From JAFAGX01 sp963759875 (GTDB lineage: Bacteria; Acidobacteriota; Terriglobia; Terriglobales; Acidobacteriaceae): DNA of 64,000 nucleotides. Position numbers and translations under genes: made by a program. Below, piece after piece: positions 1 through 9,065 of the stretch. A model generated the notes under the pieces. That model ran no database searches, was not told the DNA's origin, and was given only the letters and a program-made list of their open reading frames with translations. Where the stretch lies: positions 1,612,001 to 1,676,000 of the forward strand of contig CAVXBB010000015.1 in assembly GCA_963759875.1 (NCBI GenBank). The letters run 5' to 3'. Position 1 is the stretch's first letter. Each line of letters begins with the position of its first letter.

Positions 1-1460
1 TCGGTACTTGCGGCGCCAGAATAAGTCAGCACATAGCTGATGTCAGGTCCACTTGATGTGCGAATAAACGTGCGTAGTTCCTTGTCTCCGCGTTCAGTCA
101 GTCGAATTGAATTTGACCTGTACTTCAGCTCGGAACCGGGATCGGCAGACGTAACGTCGGCACGAATTTGGAGTGGCACACCGAGATCGCGTGAAACAGA
201 TTCGGCCGCGACTTGCCAGGGAGACGGTCCGACGGTCTGCTTTTGCGAGGCACTGACTTCAAGCTGCAGCTCTCCGCTGGGTTGCAAACCTACCGAATGC
301 ACAGTTAGCTCGCTTACTCCGACCGGAGAAAGCAAAGACGTCAACGAAGCCTGAGTGGTCTCCTGGGCCTTAGCTATGGTGGCAGTTGTAGATGGGGACG
401 TCCCCTTAGACTCGGTTTGCTGAACAACGCCCCCGCCCAAATAGTCCTTTCCTTCAACTGGGCTCGCTCTTTCCTTTCGAGCCAGCTGGAGCTGCTGAAG
501 TTCAAGTCGCACTGGACGTCCGATCAGACGGGTGAGCTCGATCTGGAGTGCCTGCACTTCCTGCGGTTCTATGAACCGCGAGGTTTGTACAATGGCAGCA
601 ACTGCGACGTAATCCTTGGCAATTTGTAGTTTTACGGTATTCAACTGACGCTCCTCGGACTTGGGAAGTCGGCGTGTCAGCAGATTAGAGACTTCGGTTT
701 GGAGTTTCGCCTGTTGAGCTGCGTTCCGTAGCGTTCTCACTAGAGGAACGGACAGCCCCAGGAGTACTAGAACAGCAATCACAATTCGGTAGCGGGCAAT
801 GAAATGCTGGTGGTCGGCAGCTGCGCTTTGGGGCCGGACTCCGATGAGGAGAGAGATCAACCCGGCACTCAGAACAATCGCGGCAAAGTTGGTGAGGAAC
901 AGCATGAGAGCGCCGCTCGCGATTGCTCCCTGTGCCGTGCCGATGCCATACCCGACGGTAGCTAGCGGAGGGATGAGGGCGGTGGCGATTGCGACTCCCG
1001 GCAGAATGGTGATGGCGGTTTTGCGCGAAGCCAGGGCAAGAGTACCGGCGATTCCGGAAAAAAAGGCGATCAGCAAGTCCATGAGGTTGGGATTGGTGCG
1101 TGCCAGGATTTCAGGTGTAGCTTCCCGGAGCGGAGAGATCCGGGTGGCAATGACCGCGATGACAATCGCCTCGGCGACGCTCAGCGCCACGTTGCGTGCC
1201 GCCTTCTTGCCAATGTTCCAGTCGGCCGCCGTAAGCGCCAGCCCGCAAGCAAGAATAGGTCCCATGAGCGGCGAGATCAGCATGGCTCCGATGATTACCG
1301 CAGGGCTGTTTAGGAGCAAGCCGAGGAGGGAGATCAGACAGGATAGGACCAGCATCGCGAAGTACACGACGTCAAACTGCCTGCTTTCGTTAGCATCTTG
1401 ACGAATCTCCGTGGCTAGTCGAAACAGTTCACGTAAGCGAGATGCGCGCCAGATCAACAC
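1..1460 (-). CDS. DUF389 family membrane protein, C-terminus cut by window edge
   Basis: The reverse strand is open from a GTG at 1460 (GGAG about 10 nt upstream, in-frame stop before it) to the left edge. The translated N-terminal half is hydrophobic, with the DUF389 signature of helices rich in Pro, Gly and small residues (segments read as SPLMGPILACGLAL, ALIPPLATVGYGIG and FLTNFAAIVLSAGLISLL). A soluble C-terminal part of about 280 residues follows, without a motif I recognise, and it runs off the window. DUF389 proteins are uncharacterised inner-membrane proteins. The gene lies 45 nt after the antiporter gene on the same strand, so it is probably the third gene of an mscS-antiporter-DUF389 operon. 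The family call rests on sequence feel, not on a search. Confidence 0.75.
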   Translation of the reverse strand, partial: MLIWRASRLRELFRLATEIRQDANESRQFDVVYFAMLVLSCLISLLGLLLNSPAVIIGAMLISPLMGPILACGLALTAADWNIGKKAARNVALSVAEAIVIAVIATRISPLREATPEILARTNPNLMDLLIAFFSGIAGTLALASRKTAITILPGVAIATALIPPLATVGYGIGTAQGAIASGALMLFLTNFAAIVLSAGLISLLIGVRPQSAAADHQHFIARYRIVIAVLVLLGLSVPLVRTLRNAAQQAKLQTEVSNLLTRRLPKSEERQLNTVKLQIAKDYVAVAAIVQTSRFIEPQEVQALQIELTRLIGRPVRLELQQLQLARKERASPVEGKDYLGGGVVQQTESKGTSPSTTATIAKAQETTQASLTSLLSPVGVSELTVHSVGLQPSGELQLEVSASQKQTVGPSPWQVAAESVSRDLGVPLQIRADVTSADPGSELKYRSNSIRLTERGDKELRTFIRTSSGPDISYVLTYSGAAST

Positions 1461-1505
1461 CGGTTTACGGCTCCTCGACTTTGTGGCTCTTGAGTGTGAT
1501 CACCA

Positions 1506-3092
1506 TCAGGGTTGTTCGGCGACCGTAGACTTTCGCGGAACGGCGCTTGGTTTGCCAGAATGAAGGTCAGCTTCATCAATCATCTTGGACGCGGTGTTTG
1601 CCGATACCCAACCATCCTGCATCGCTTGTTCGATCGCACTCTTTTCCGCGGCAGTCACGCGTGCGCGAGCGACCTGGAATTCCTCAGAAAGGCGGCTCTG
1701 GTCGTCGCCCAGAATGGCATCGACTGCCGTGTTCGCATTTTCGAGTCTCGCGTCCAGCTCCTGGCGCAGCTGGCTATAAACCGGACGGGAGACTAGTTGT
1801 TGGTTTGCCAAGCTTCCCAGTTCGGAAAGAGCGGATGCGATCGCGCGCCGACGAACCCGAGCACGGGAATAATCGTCATCATCGTTCTTCCCGATTCCAA
1901 GCAAACGGATGAGTGGTTTCATCGTAATGCCCTGGACAACGATGGTGAATGCCACCACTCCGAAAGTCATGGTCAACAGCTGCTCTCGATACGGAAAGTT
2001 CTTCCCGATACTCAGAACCAGCGCCAGAGAAAGAGCTCCCCGCATACCTCCCCACACCATGACATGTTGCCAGCGCAAGGGGATTCTAGCCGAGAACAGA
2101 TTGCTGATAGGAACAAGCCCGTACACCGTGAGCACTCGCCCAGCAAGGACCGCAGCTATCGTCAGCATCGTAGCCCGCCACATGTGAAACAAGTCACCCA
2201 TGCGCACCTGAAGTCCAATGATCAGAAATAGAATTGAGTTGATAAGAAATGACGCATACTCCCAGAACGACCACAACGCAATGCGCGTGCGCGAGCTCAT
2301 CCCAGTACGCACGCCGAAATTGCCAACCATCAGACCTGCGGCCACCGTGGCAATGACCCCCGACAAGTGCAGTGACTGCGCAAGAAGGTAGGAACCGTAA
2401 GCCAGGATGGTGGTAAGCGTAATCTCAATCTCCGGGTCTTCGATTGTCTGGGTAAGCTTGCTGAAGATGTAACCTAAGACCGCTCCCACGGCGGCGCCAC
2501 CGGCAACCTCGACAACAAACTCACGAATACCAGTCGCAATGGCGAAGTGAGAATTGGCAACTGCTCCAAAGAGGATTCCGTACAGTACGACGGCTGTTCC
2601 GTCGTTAAACAGGCTTTCCCCCTCGACGGTGATCGTGAGCCTCTTGTCAACGGCCATGTCCTTGAAAATGGCGAGCACCGAGATAGGGTCGGTCGCAGCC
2701 ACAATCGCGCCGAAAACCAATGCAATGAGAACCGGGATTCCCAGCGCCCAATGCAGCGTAAGACCGGAGATCAAAGTCGCCGCCAACACCCCTACAGTCG
2801 CAAGCAAACAAATCGGAACAAGACTTTCTCGCAATTGCCGAAACTGAATCTTCAGGCTGCCCTCAAACAACAAGGCTGGGAGAAAAATGACCAAACTGAC
2901 ATTCGGTGTTAACCAGTCAGGGGGATGAGCGAAGAGGCTTTGCAGTATGGGCAGATGAAATGATCCGAGAATCAGTCCTCCCAGCACCAGAGCGACGGTG
3001 TAAGGAATGCGAAGACGCGCAGCAATCACGACAATGATCGAGGCCGCGATCAGCAGCCAGATCAGAAACTCAATGGTCGAACTCGGCGTCAT
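1506..3092 (-). CDS. CPA1-family Na+/H+ (cation/proton) antiporter
   Basis: This 528-residue protein has about 12 predicted membrane helices followed by a charged cytoplasmic tail of about 100 residues. The CPA1 ion-site signatures are visible: ATDPISV at about 133-139 and GESLFND at about 158-164, whose acidic residues carry the transported cation or proton. Members exchange Na+ or K+ for H+ across the inner membrane and serve pH and salt homeostasis. The tail, rich in Ala, Glu and Gln, looks helical and may be regulatory. It sits 18 nt after the mscS gene and before the DUF389 gene on the same strand, which suggests an osmotic/ionic stress operon. The ion specificity cannot be read from sequence. 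Confidence 0.9.
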   Translation of the reverse strand: MTPSSTIEFLIWLLIAASIIVVIAARLRIPYTVALVLGGLILGSFHLPILQSLFAHPPDWLTPNVSLVIFLPALLFEGSLKIQFRQLRESLVPICLLATVGVLAATLISGLTLHWALGIPVLIALVFGAIVAATDPISVLAIFKDMAVDKRLTITVEGESLFNDGTAVVLYGILFGAVANSHFAIATGIREFVVEVAGGAAVGAVLGYIFSKLTQTIEDPEIEITLTTILAYGSYLLAQSLHLSGVIATVAAGLMVGNFGVRTGMSSRTRIALWSFWEYASFLINSILFLIIGLQVRMGDLFHMWRATMLTIAAVLAGRVLTVYGLVPISNLFSARIPLRWQHVMVWGGMRGALSLALVLSIGKNFPYREQLLTMTFGVVAFTIVVQGITMKPLIRLLGIGKNDDDDYSRARVRRRAIASALSELGSLANQQLVSRPVYSQLRQELDARLENANTAVDAILGDDQSRLSEEFQVARARVTAAEKSAIEQAMQDGWVSANTASKMIDEADLHSGKPSAVPRKSTVAEQP

Positions 3093-3110
3093 TCGTTAGC
3101 TCCCACGCAA

Positions 3111-4121
3111 CTATTCTCCTGGCCCACTAACCGGGCGTGGTTCCCGCCAAGGAGTCAAAGCCGCGGTCAAAGCCTCAGAAATCGATCTGATGTGAAGGTC
3201 GCGCTGCGGGAACGGAATCTCGATGCCCTCTTTTCGAAATGCTTCGAAAATCGCGAAATACAGATCGCTTTTCAGGCAGGCAGGTGTCTGGACTTGCTGA
3301 ATTGTCCAGACCCGAAGCTCGAAGTTGAGCGAACTCTCGCCAAGCTCGGCAAAGATGACTTCGGGGCTGGGGTCGGTGAGAACATCAGGATGGCTCTGCG
3401 CAACGGCAAGGACAACTTCCCGCACAACTTTAGGATCGCTCTCGTACGACACGCCCACCGGAAGCGAGATTCGAACCTGTCGGTCGTTTGCAGTCCAATT
3501 GGTAACCCGCTGGTTGATGAACTCGGAGTTGGGAACGATAATCACCACGTTTTCGTTGGTTCGTATCCAGGTGCTCCGCCCTCGCAACCGAACCACATCT
3601 CCATACGTATTGCCCACCTCAATGCGGTCTCCCAGCTTGATCGGTTGTTCCAACAATAAAATCAGCCCTGCGACAAAATTGCTCACGATTGCCTGCAGGC
3701 CCAATCCGACGCCAATACCCAGCGCTCCGCCCACCACTACAAGACTGCTCAAATTCAGGCCCAGGGACTGCAAACCGACAATGAGCCCGAGAACAAACAC
3801 TAAATACGAGACCACTCTTGCGACGGCATACTGCTGCCCGGTTGCAAGAGGCATATGGGTAAGAACCCTCTTTTGCAGCAAGACCATTGTGAAATGAGAC
3901 ACGAGGACCAGCACCAGAAGAAAGATCGCGGCTTTGAGAAGGAAGAAGAACGTTATCGGCAGCCCGCCCATACTGAATAGTGGTTGAAACAGGTAGTGCT
4001 GCAACCGCAGTCCAGCATCCCCAAAAGCCGGCGCATACCAGCTTCCGAATACTACGACGGCAATTAGCACCGACAGCGAAAGCGCGAGAAGCGTGATCAG
4101 CCGAAACCGGGATATGGTCAT
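3111..4121 (-). CDS. MscS-family mechanosensitive ion channel
   Basis: I choose the ATG at 4121 (protein begins MTISRF) because a strong AGGAAGGAGGG lies just upstream; the frame is open 30 codons further but lacks a site there. The 336-residue protein has three to four N-terminal membrane helices. The MscS pore helix follows at about residues 128-150 (Gly/Ala-rich LGIGVGLGLQ, then SNFVAG and the beta-domain start EQPIKLGDRIEVG) and then the cytoplasmic beta and alpha/beta domains. These channels open on membrane tension and release solutes during hypo-osmotic shock. It is the first gene of a minus-strand run with the antiporter 18 nt downstream. Confidence 0.9.
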   Translation of the reverse strand: MTISRFRLITLLALSLSVLIAVVVFGSWYAPAFGDAGLRLQHYLFQPLFSMGGLPITFFFLLKAAIFLLVLVLVSHFTMVLLQKRVLTHMPLATGQQYAVARVVSYLVFVLGLIVGLQSLGLNLSSLVVVGGALGIGVGLGLQAIVSNFVAGLILLLEQPIKLGDRIEVGNTYGDVVRLRGRSTWIRTNENVVIIVPNSEFINQRVTNWTANDRQVRISLPVGVSYESDPKVVREVVLAVAQSHPDVLTDPSPEVIFAELGESSLNFELRVWTIQQVQTPACLKSDLYFAIFEAFRKEGIEIPFPQRDLHIRSISEALTAALTPWREPRPVSGPGE

Positions 4122-4306
4122 CGCATGCCCTCCTTCCTGTGCACAGAGCCTCGTGGTGACGCTTTTGTAGGTGCCCAGTTGACAAGAGTGTCTCACAAGC
4201 AGGGCGGCCATCGTTCTTATCGATCAGTCCTGTATCGCGTTCCTGATTATGCTTTTCTCAAGCTCAGATTTGACGGCTTGGCATCAGTGGCAGGCCGAAC
4301 CCGCTT

Positions 4307-4954
4307 CTACCCCGCCGAGGCTATAAGAACTTCAGAAGTGATGCCCCAGCTTGTCAATGTAACCCGGTGAACAGGATTCCAATCTTTGAGCGGCAGATAT
4401 TCCAAGAGTTCAATGGGATGGCAGCCACCCACGATGCTCGGACTGAGTTGCCACAACCTTTGCCAACCCGAGCACACTGCACGAGAGAACCGTGACGTAC
4501 CGAAAGCGAGGCTCACCAGGCAGAGCCTGCCTCCGGGGACGAGCAGACGGCGGCCCTCTGACAAGAGTTGCTCTATGAAGTCGGGAGCAAGCAGATCGAG
4601 CACCTAGGTTGAAATGAAGCGGTCGAAAGTGTGATCGGGCTCAGGTATGCGTGGGGAACCGTCAGTCTGGTAGACACGCGCACGTCCCGGCCAAGGCTTC
4701 AGACGTTGCTGCGCCAGTGAGACCATTGTGGTGCTGATGTCGAGCCCCACATAGCGTGCGCCTGCGGGCAGATATCTTTGCAATAGGCGAGCGGCGAACG
4801 TCCCCGTTCCACATCCGAACTCGAGTACCGAGTGCGCCGAGTCGAAAGCAGCATGCGCGATCAGTTCGCTGATGGCGGGATTTTCGTAAAAGCGTTGCCA
4901 ATCCTGCCCAGAGCCGAGCCGGTCATAGAAACGCTTCGCTTCAATCAGGCGCAA
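4307..4954 (-). pseudogene. Class I SAM-dependent methyltransferase interrupted by an in-frame amber codon
   Basis: A TTG at 4954 with AAGGAG 8 nt upstream starts a Rossmann methyltransferase: motif I reads VLEFGCGTGTFAARLL and motif II YVGLDIS. After residue 116 (FDRFIST) the frame meets TAG at 4606-4604. It then continues without shift as LDLLAPDFIEQLLSEGRRLL and LVPGGRLCLVSL, the usual post-motif-III helix and strand, ending at 4307. Family members normally have an aromatic residue (T-Y-V-L-D) here, so TAT or TAC to TAG is a one-base change. As given, only the N-terminal 116 residues are made, without the C-terminal strands. It could be a nonsense mutation, a base error or readthrough. Substrate unknown. 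Confidence 0.75.
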
Positions 4955-4995
4955 GGTAGCGACTCCTTGGCTCGGCGAACGCTCACATGCGAATC

Positions 4996-5295
4996 CTAGC
5001 AGCGTCCGCTTTCGGCAGGCCTCTTGTTGCTCAGAGCGCCGGGCTTGGCAAACTGATTGTAGAGCCAGGCAAAGACCGCGCCACCGATGAGTCCATCTAC
5101 GGTTCCGTAGATCGTCCCGATGACAACTTCTGCAATGCTGCGAGTTGCATGGTAGCCGGGGTAGACCGACGACATTGTCTGAAGGAACTGCTGACCATAG
5201 TTACCCCAGATCAAATTGGCTACGCCCATCACTAGCATCGCCAATCCCCACAGGATCGCCGAAGTCAAGGCTAGGGCTTTGGTATTGAATTTCAT
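4996..5295 (-). CDS. Small two-helix membrane protein
   Basis: This 99-residue protein has two clear membrane helices (about residues 8-30 and 55-82) joined by a loop with NYGQQFLQTMSSVYPGYH. It matches a group of short bacterial membrane proteins sometimes labelled holin-like, with the pattern PGYHATRSIAEVVIGTIYGT followed by DGLIGG. No function is established and I do not assign one. It lies between the methyltransferase and the DUF2934 gene, all on the minus strand, in the stress-gene neighbourhood. Confidence 0.65.
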   Translation of the reverse strand: MKFNTKALALTSAILWGLAMLVMGVANLIWGNYGQQFLQTMSSVYPGYHATRSIAEVVIGTIYGTVDGLIGGAVFAWLYNQFAKPGALSNKRPAESGRC

Positions 5296-5342
5296 CGCTT
5301 TCCACCTCCAACCAGGTTGCGAGGCCGTCCACGGTGCCAGTA

Positions 5343-5615
5343 CTATCCAACTGCTCTCCTGAAAACTGTACCCAGGACCTCCGCTTCAGCATGCAACCAG
5401 TCTTCTTCCGCATGGCCGTCCTCGCGCCCCCGTTTTTCGTACAGCTCGTAGGCACGCTGACGAATGATGTGCTCAGCGGGCCCCGGCGTCGAAAAATGGG
5501 AAGTGGCTTCATGCGAAGTGCTCGGAACGGAGGGAACGTTGGAACGCGTTTCCTTCTGAGACGTGACAGCCGGAATATCTCCTTGTGACGCTTTTTTCTT
5601 ATCATGTCTAGACAT
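5343..5615 (-). CDS. DUF2934 domain protein
   Basis: The start is taken as the ATG at 5615 (MSRHDKKK), with GTGAGG 6-7 nt upstream; a GTG four codons earlier is an alternative. The 90-residue protein has a low-complexity, Ser/Thr-rich first half. It ends with one DUF2934 module (IIRQRAYELYEKRG, then EDGHAEEDWLHAEAEVL), a short helical hairpin of unknown function. The same module recurs in this window in the Hsp20-like protein at 12.8 kb and twice in the H+-ATPase tail. Cytoplasmic by composition. The role is unknown; the company it keeps suggests stress physiology. Confidence 0.75.
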   Translation of the reverse strand: MSRHDKKKASQGDIPAVTSQKETRSNVPSVPSTSHEATSHFSTPGPAEHIIRQRAYELYEKRGREDGHAEEDWLHAEAEVLGTVFRRAVG

Positions 5616-5753
5616 GAGTAGCCTCACTTTCGTTTATCCAGTTTGATCGTGTTATCGTCCCTCGCTGGTGGCGTTGGAGGCCAATACCGCGATCCGTTCC
5701 TCCTAATAATTTTATGCCTTCAATCCGTCACCAGTCCGCTCCCGATGCACGCC

Positions 5754-6647
5754 TCATTTCTCGTGTTGAGGTCCGCCCCGTATGACCAACACCGGACAGC
5801 GCGCATGAGAAACCACATCGTAGGCTGTGGGTCCAGGCAAATGAGCAGCTACTCGCGGAAAGCGAGTACCGCGCACACCCAGCACGATCAGTTCGATCTC
5901 TAACTTACCGGCGGTCTCCAAGATAAATTCGGCGGGCACGCCAAACTCAACGTGGAACTCCGGTGCGACGCCTTCTTCTAATGCCCAGTGCTTTTCCATC
6001 AGGCGCAGGCGGAAAAAGTCGGCAGCCTGCATCCTGGTTGAGAGCGGCTCTTGCCAGACATCCTCGGCGACGTGTAGGAAGAAAAGCGCGGCGTTATATT
6101 CCTTGGCTAAAGCGCACGCGTAATGCATCGCCGGCTCAGACTCCGGGGAGAAATCCGTCGCGTAAAGAATGCGCTTCAGCCGGGCCTCTGTTTCCGGGGC
6201 TACCGAACTCTCTGGCCCAACCATTAACACCGGACGTTGCGCGCACCGCAGGATTTCCTCGGCAATCGATCCCAGCAGCATCTTTTCGACGCCGCGCCGG
6301 CCGTGAGTACCGATCACAATCAAATTGATTTCGTGCTTTTCCGCCATCGCCGAGAGCATCGGCCAAACAACCCCGTGATCGACAAGCACCTCGTGCGAAA
6401 GTCCTTTGAGAAGCGGCCTTGCTCGCACCGCGGCCATCTGTCCTTCCGCGTGAGCCCGTATATTTTCGAGGGCGGGATCTCGCTCGTCCACTGGAATCAA
6501 GTCATATGCATCGGGGGGAATCACGTACACCAGATATAGTTTTGCGCCAAAGTGTCGAGCGATGGCCGTGGCGTAGGGCAGCGCTACTATCGAGGCTGGT
6601 GAAAAATCAGTCGCAAAAAGGATACGGTCAAAGAGAATTCGAGTCAC
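5754..6647 (-). CDS. Tandem-domain universal stress protein
   Basis: This 297-residue protein consists of two Usp domains. Domain 1 (about 1-145) begins with the strand ILFATDFSP and has the ATP-binding GTHGRRG...LGS pattern before EEILRCAQRPVLMV. Domain 2 (about 157-292) repeats this with ILYATDFSPESE and GVRGTRFPRVAAH, then CPVLVIRGG. Tandem Usp proteins bind ATP or AMP and are induced by starvation, hypoxia and other stresses. A perfect palindrome, TGAGCAAGAGTGCTCA, lies 173 nt upstream of the ATG (6820-6835) and is repeated elsewhere in the window before other stress genes. It probably serves as the operator. Confidence 0.92.
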   Translation of the reverse strand: MTRILFDRILFATDFSPASIVALPYATAIARHFGAKLYLVYVIPPDAYDLIPVDERDPALENIRAHAEGQMAAVRARPLLKGLSHEVLVDHGVVWPMLSAMAEKHEINLIVIGTHGRRGVEKMLLGSIAEEILRCAQRPVLMVGPESSVAPETEARLKRILYATDFSPESEPAMHYACALAKEYNAALFFLHVAEDVWQEPLSTRMQAADFFRLRLMEKHWALEEGVAPEFHVEFGVPAEFILETAGKLEIELIVLGVRGTRFPRVAAHLPGPTAYDVVSHARCPVLVIRGGPQHEK

Positions 6648-6819
6648 GGGTCGGATATCCGTTTTTATTGAAAACCGCTGTCATACAGTTCTTACATGCA
6701 GGTTGAACGTAAAATGTTTTCTCCTTTGTGGGCTTTGCCAAGATTGTTGGGGTAAAGATGATCCATGACGCGCAACTTGGAAGCACGCCTCGACGGTAGC
6801 ACTCCAGGAGAAAGTCGTC

Positions 6820-6835
6820 TGAGCAAGAGTGCTCA
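6820..6835. promoter_or_regulatory. Palindromic candidate Crp/Fnr operator upstream of usp
   Basis: The sequence TGAGCA-AGAG-TGCTCA is a perfect 6-bp inverted repeat with a 4-bp spacer, the geometry of Crp/Fnr-type sites. The 21 bases around it are identical to those around the copy at 11937-11952. It lies 173 nt before the usp ATG. Binding by a regulator is inferred. Confidence 0.5.
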
Positions 6836-7137
6836 CCCATGGGAGGAAGAGACTCCGCGGATGCGAGAAGGGCTCCGGGGACTACCCTCGGCCGTGTGGC
6901 CCGTATCCTTGTGGCCCTCAGGCTTCGCCGCTGAGATCGAAGGTTGCGATATCGGGGATTTTGTCTTTACTGGCCCTGGCATTTCGCGGAGAAGTGAGAA
7001 GCGCCAGAACAGATCCATAACAATCGCCGTTGATGATCTATGCAGGAGAACCCGACAACGAAGATTCCCACCTCTCGCAGAAAGCTAATCCTCCGTACCA
7101 GTGGCGCAAGTGTTTTGAATTCTAAACTCAGGTACGC
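6836..7137. other. Intergenic stretch without a recognised gene
   Basis: About 300 bases lie between the palindrome and the end of the GH130 gene. Short open frames occur on both strands but none has a ribosome-binding site with a protein-like composition. I see no clear hairpin terminator or tRNA. Confidence 0.5.
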
Positions 7138-8268
7138 TTACACTCTTGCTTCCGGTGAGTCAGCAACGCCTTCCGGCGGCAAGACATCCGGCAGGTCAAG
7201 GCGTGCCACGCCGATCCGGTAGTCGGCCATCCCGTAGTAAACGTCGAAGCGGTTCGGTAAGCCGAGATCGTCGCGACGGTCGATGCCGGTGGGGAACACG
7301 ACATGCGGGACCGTACCGTGGCGTTCCTGCGGCAGCGCCGGCGTGAGCACCGGTTCCGCCGAACGATAGCGAATCATCTGTGGATGCTCTTTCGAGAGCA
7401 CCATCACCCCGGCCGAGTAGCACAGTTGGTGCTCGTCGTAGTTCGCTTTGTCGATTTCGCTGACGCCGTGATAGACGATCAGCCAGCCGTGCCGCGTCAG
7501 GATGGGCGGAGCGCCTCCGCCGATCTTGAGCCGCTCCCACGGCGATACCGGGGTGGCCAGCCGATGATGCGAATTAAACAAGCCTAGGTGACTAGGTTCG
7601 GGGCCGTCCAAGGCCATCGGGCAGTAGGAAATCCAGATGCTTTCATGATCGAGGTCCACCACCCGCGATGCAGCCTGGCACGCGGTTTCTTCGGGACGAG
7701 TGCCCGGGAAAAGGGGTCTGTGGAGGATGGCCATCTGCATTTTCCCGGCGTGATTGGGAATGGCGACGGGGAAGAGGCTGGCATCCTTGTTGTCCACGTG
7801 AACGAAATCGATGCCTTGAAACTCAGCAAAGGTCGCGAGCCCCAGTCGCTTCCAGTGAAACAAATCCTGCGATATCGCCAGGGCGATCCGTGGGCCACGG
7901 GACGAAAACGCCGTGTAAGTCATTATGTAACGCTGAAGCGGTTCCACAAACGTGATGCGGGGATCCTCGCAGCCGCCACTGCCGTCAAGGTGCAGCTCAT
8001 AATCGGCTTCCGGCTCCAGTGCGATGCCGAGCCGCTCAACGCCTGCCGGATCGCCGGCTTCATTGAATCGTACTCGCGCAATGCCGATGCGCGAGTAATT
8101 CCCCCGCGCAACCAGGCGCGGGAACAGGTAAAGTTCACCGTCCGGGCCACGAGCGGCGGCCGGATTCAGGACGCCTTCGATCTCCTGCGGATTCCCCGGC
8201 TCCGGCTCCATCAACATTGCCAGGCGCCGCAACTTGAATCCGCTCATCAATGCCTCCGCGATTCTCAT
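7138..8268 (-). CDS. Glycoside hydrolase family 130 protein (mannoside phosphorylase type)
   Basis: The start is the ATG at 8268 (MRIAEALMSG), whose first base is the last base of the upstream HAD gene's stop, a tightly coupled overlap. The 376-residue protein has the five-bladed beta-propeller signatures of GH130: LNPAAARGPDGELYLFPRL, SGGCEDPRITF, DNKDASLFP and GGGAPPILTRHGWLIVYHG. GH130 enzymes phosphorolyse beta-mannosides to mannose-1-phosphate. Its neighbours, a phosphomannomutase-like HAD protein and mannose-6-phosphate isomerase, make a coherent mannose-phosphate cluster that could send mannoside carbon to fructose-6-phosphate. The precise substrate is not determinable here. Confidence 0.85.
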   Translation of the reverse strand: MRIAEALMSGFKLRRLAMLMEPEPGNPQEIEGVLNPAAARGPDGELYLFPRLVARGNYSRIGIARVRFNEAGDPAGVERLGIALEPEADYELHLDGSGGCEDPRITFVEPLQRYIMTYTAFSSRGPRIALAISQDLFHWKRLGLATFAEFQGIDFVHVDNKDASLFPVAIPNHAGKMQMAILHRPLFPGTRPEETACQAASRVVDLDHESIWISYCPMALDGPEPSHLGLFNSHHRLATPVSPWERLKIGGGAPPILTRHGWLIVYHGVSEIDKANYDEHQLCYSAGVMVLSKEHPQMIRYRSAEPVLTPALPQERHGTVPHVVFPTGIDRRDDLGLPNRFDVYYGMADYRIGVARLDLPDVLPPEGVADSPEARV

Positions 8269-9032
8269 CACGCCGCCTGATCGCGATCTGCTAAGCAAGC
8301 GATGATGGCTTCGATAACTCGCTTCGTCTCCTCGGGACCCTTGACTGGGATAGAATCCACGCCTGCTTTTTCGGCGGGATAGTCGTTTCCTCCCACGAAC
8401 AAGGCATCGCCGATGTAAATCATCTCCTTCAATGAAATGTGCAGGAGGTCTCGCAGCTTTCCGATTCCGTATGCCTTGTCAATGCCAGGTTTCGTGATAT
8501 CAATCGACGTCGAGCCGCCGATTCGGACAGAAAACTGGGGAATAATTTTGTCAAGAATCGCTTTGATCTTCTTCCGCTTGGTGTAATCGGGGTCCCATTT
8601 GTTTTTTTCTTCTAACGGCGCCTGCTGACCTAATGCGGAAAATGTTATCTGGCTTCCCCGGTCTTCGATGACTTCTCCCCAGACCTTTGCGACTTTGTAA
8701 CCAGCTTCTCCCAGCGCTTTTTTGAGAGAACTGAGTATCTTCTCTCGTTCATCCCTGGTGAAATCTTCTTCGTAGAGTTTTTTCCACTCTCCTGAGTACT
8801 GGTAGAACTTTGTTCCACAGGTAGGAAGCAGGGATAGCTCCCTCAGGCGTTCGTCATGAGGGAGTTTAGAGATAACTTGCTTTTCAAACTGCGGCCAACC
8901 GCCTCCGGAAATCACGGCTACTTTGACAATTCCGAGAAGGTCGTGCAGCAGTCCCGACATTTCGGGATCAACAGCCGATTTACTTTCGGCAAGCGTTCCG
9001 TCCAGATCAAACACGATTAGCTTTTTCACCAT
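8268..9032 (-). CDS. HAD-IIB hydrolase, phosphomannomutase/sugar-phosphatase like
   Basis: This 254-residue protein begins with HAD motif I FDLDGTLAES (nucleophile Asp and D+2 Asp present). It has the C2-type cap and ends with motif IV GDALFVGGNDYPAEKAG. The segment around residues 165-200 (IGGSTSIDITKPGIDKAYG) strongly resembles eukaryotic-type phosphomannomutase and related HAD-IIB sugar phosphatases. Given its place between GH130 and mannose-6-phosphate isomerase, conversion of mannose-1-phosphate to mannose-6-phosphate is an attractive role. This is inferred, and a simple sugar phosphatase is the alternative. It overlaps the downstream GH130 start by one base. Confidence 0.8.
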   Translation of the reverse strand: MVKKLIVFDLDGTLAESKSAVDPEMSGLLHDLLGIVKVAVISGGGWPQFEKQVISKLPHDERLRELSLLPTCGTKFYQYSGEWKKLYEEDFTRDEREKILSSLKKALGEAGYKVAKVWGEVIEDRGSQITFSALGQQAPLEEKNKWDPDYTKRKKIKAILDKIIPQFSVRIGGSTSIDITKPGIDKAYGIGKLRDLLHISLKEMIYIGDALFVGGNDYPAEKAGVDSIPVKGPEETKRVIEAIIACLADRDQAA

Positions 9033-9065
9033 GTTCCCCGTTTCTGCCTCTGAATTCTCGATATT

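Noticed and set aside
799..1401. 200-codon open frame on the plus strand
   Set aside because: It is the reverse shadow of the DUF389 membrane protein, whose minus-strand translation has family-like motifs; the plus frame is Arg/Ala/Met-rich without motifs or a ribosome site.
4996..5295. Holin-like protein as sign of a prophage
   Set aside because: No other phage gene, integrase or attachment site is nearby; the label is a family nickname and does not show phage origin.
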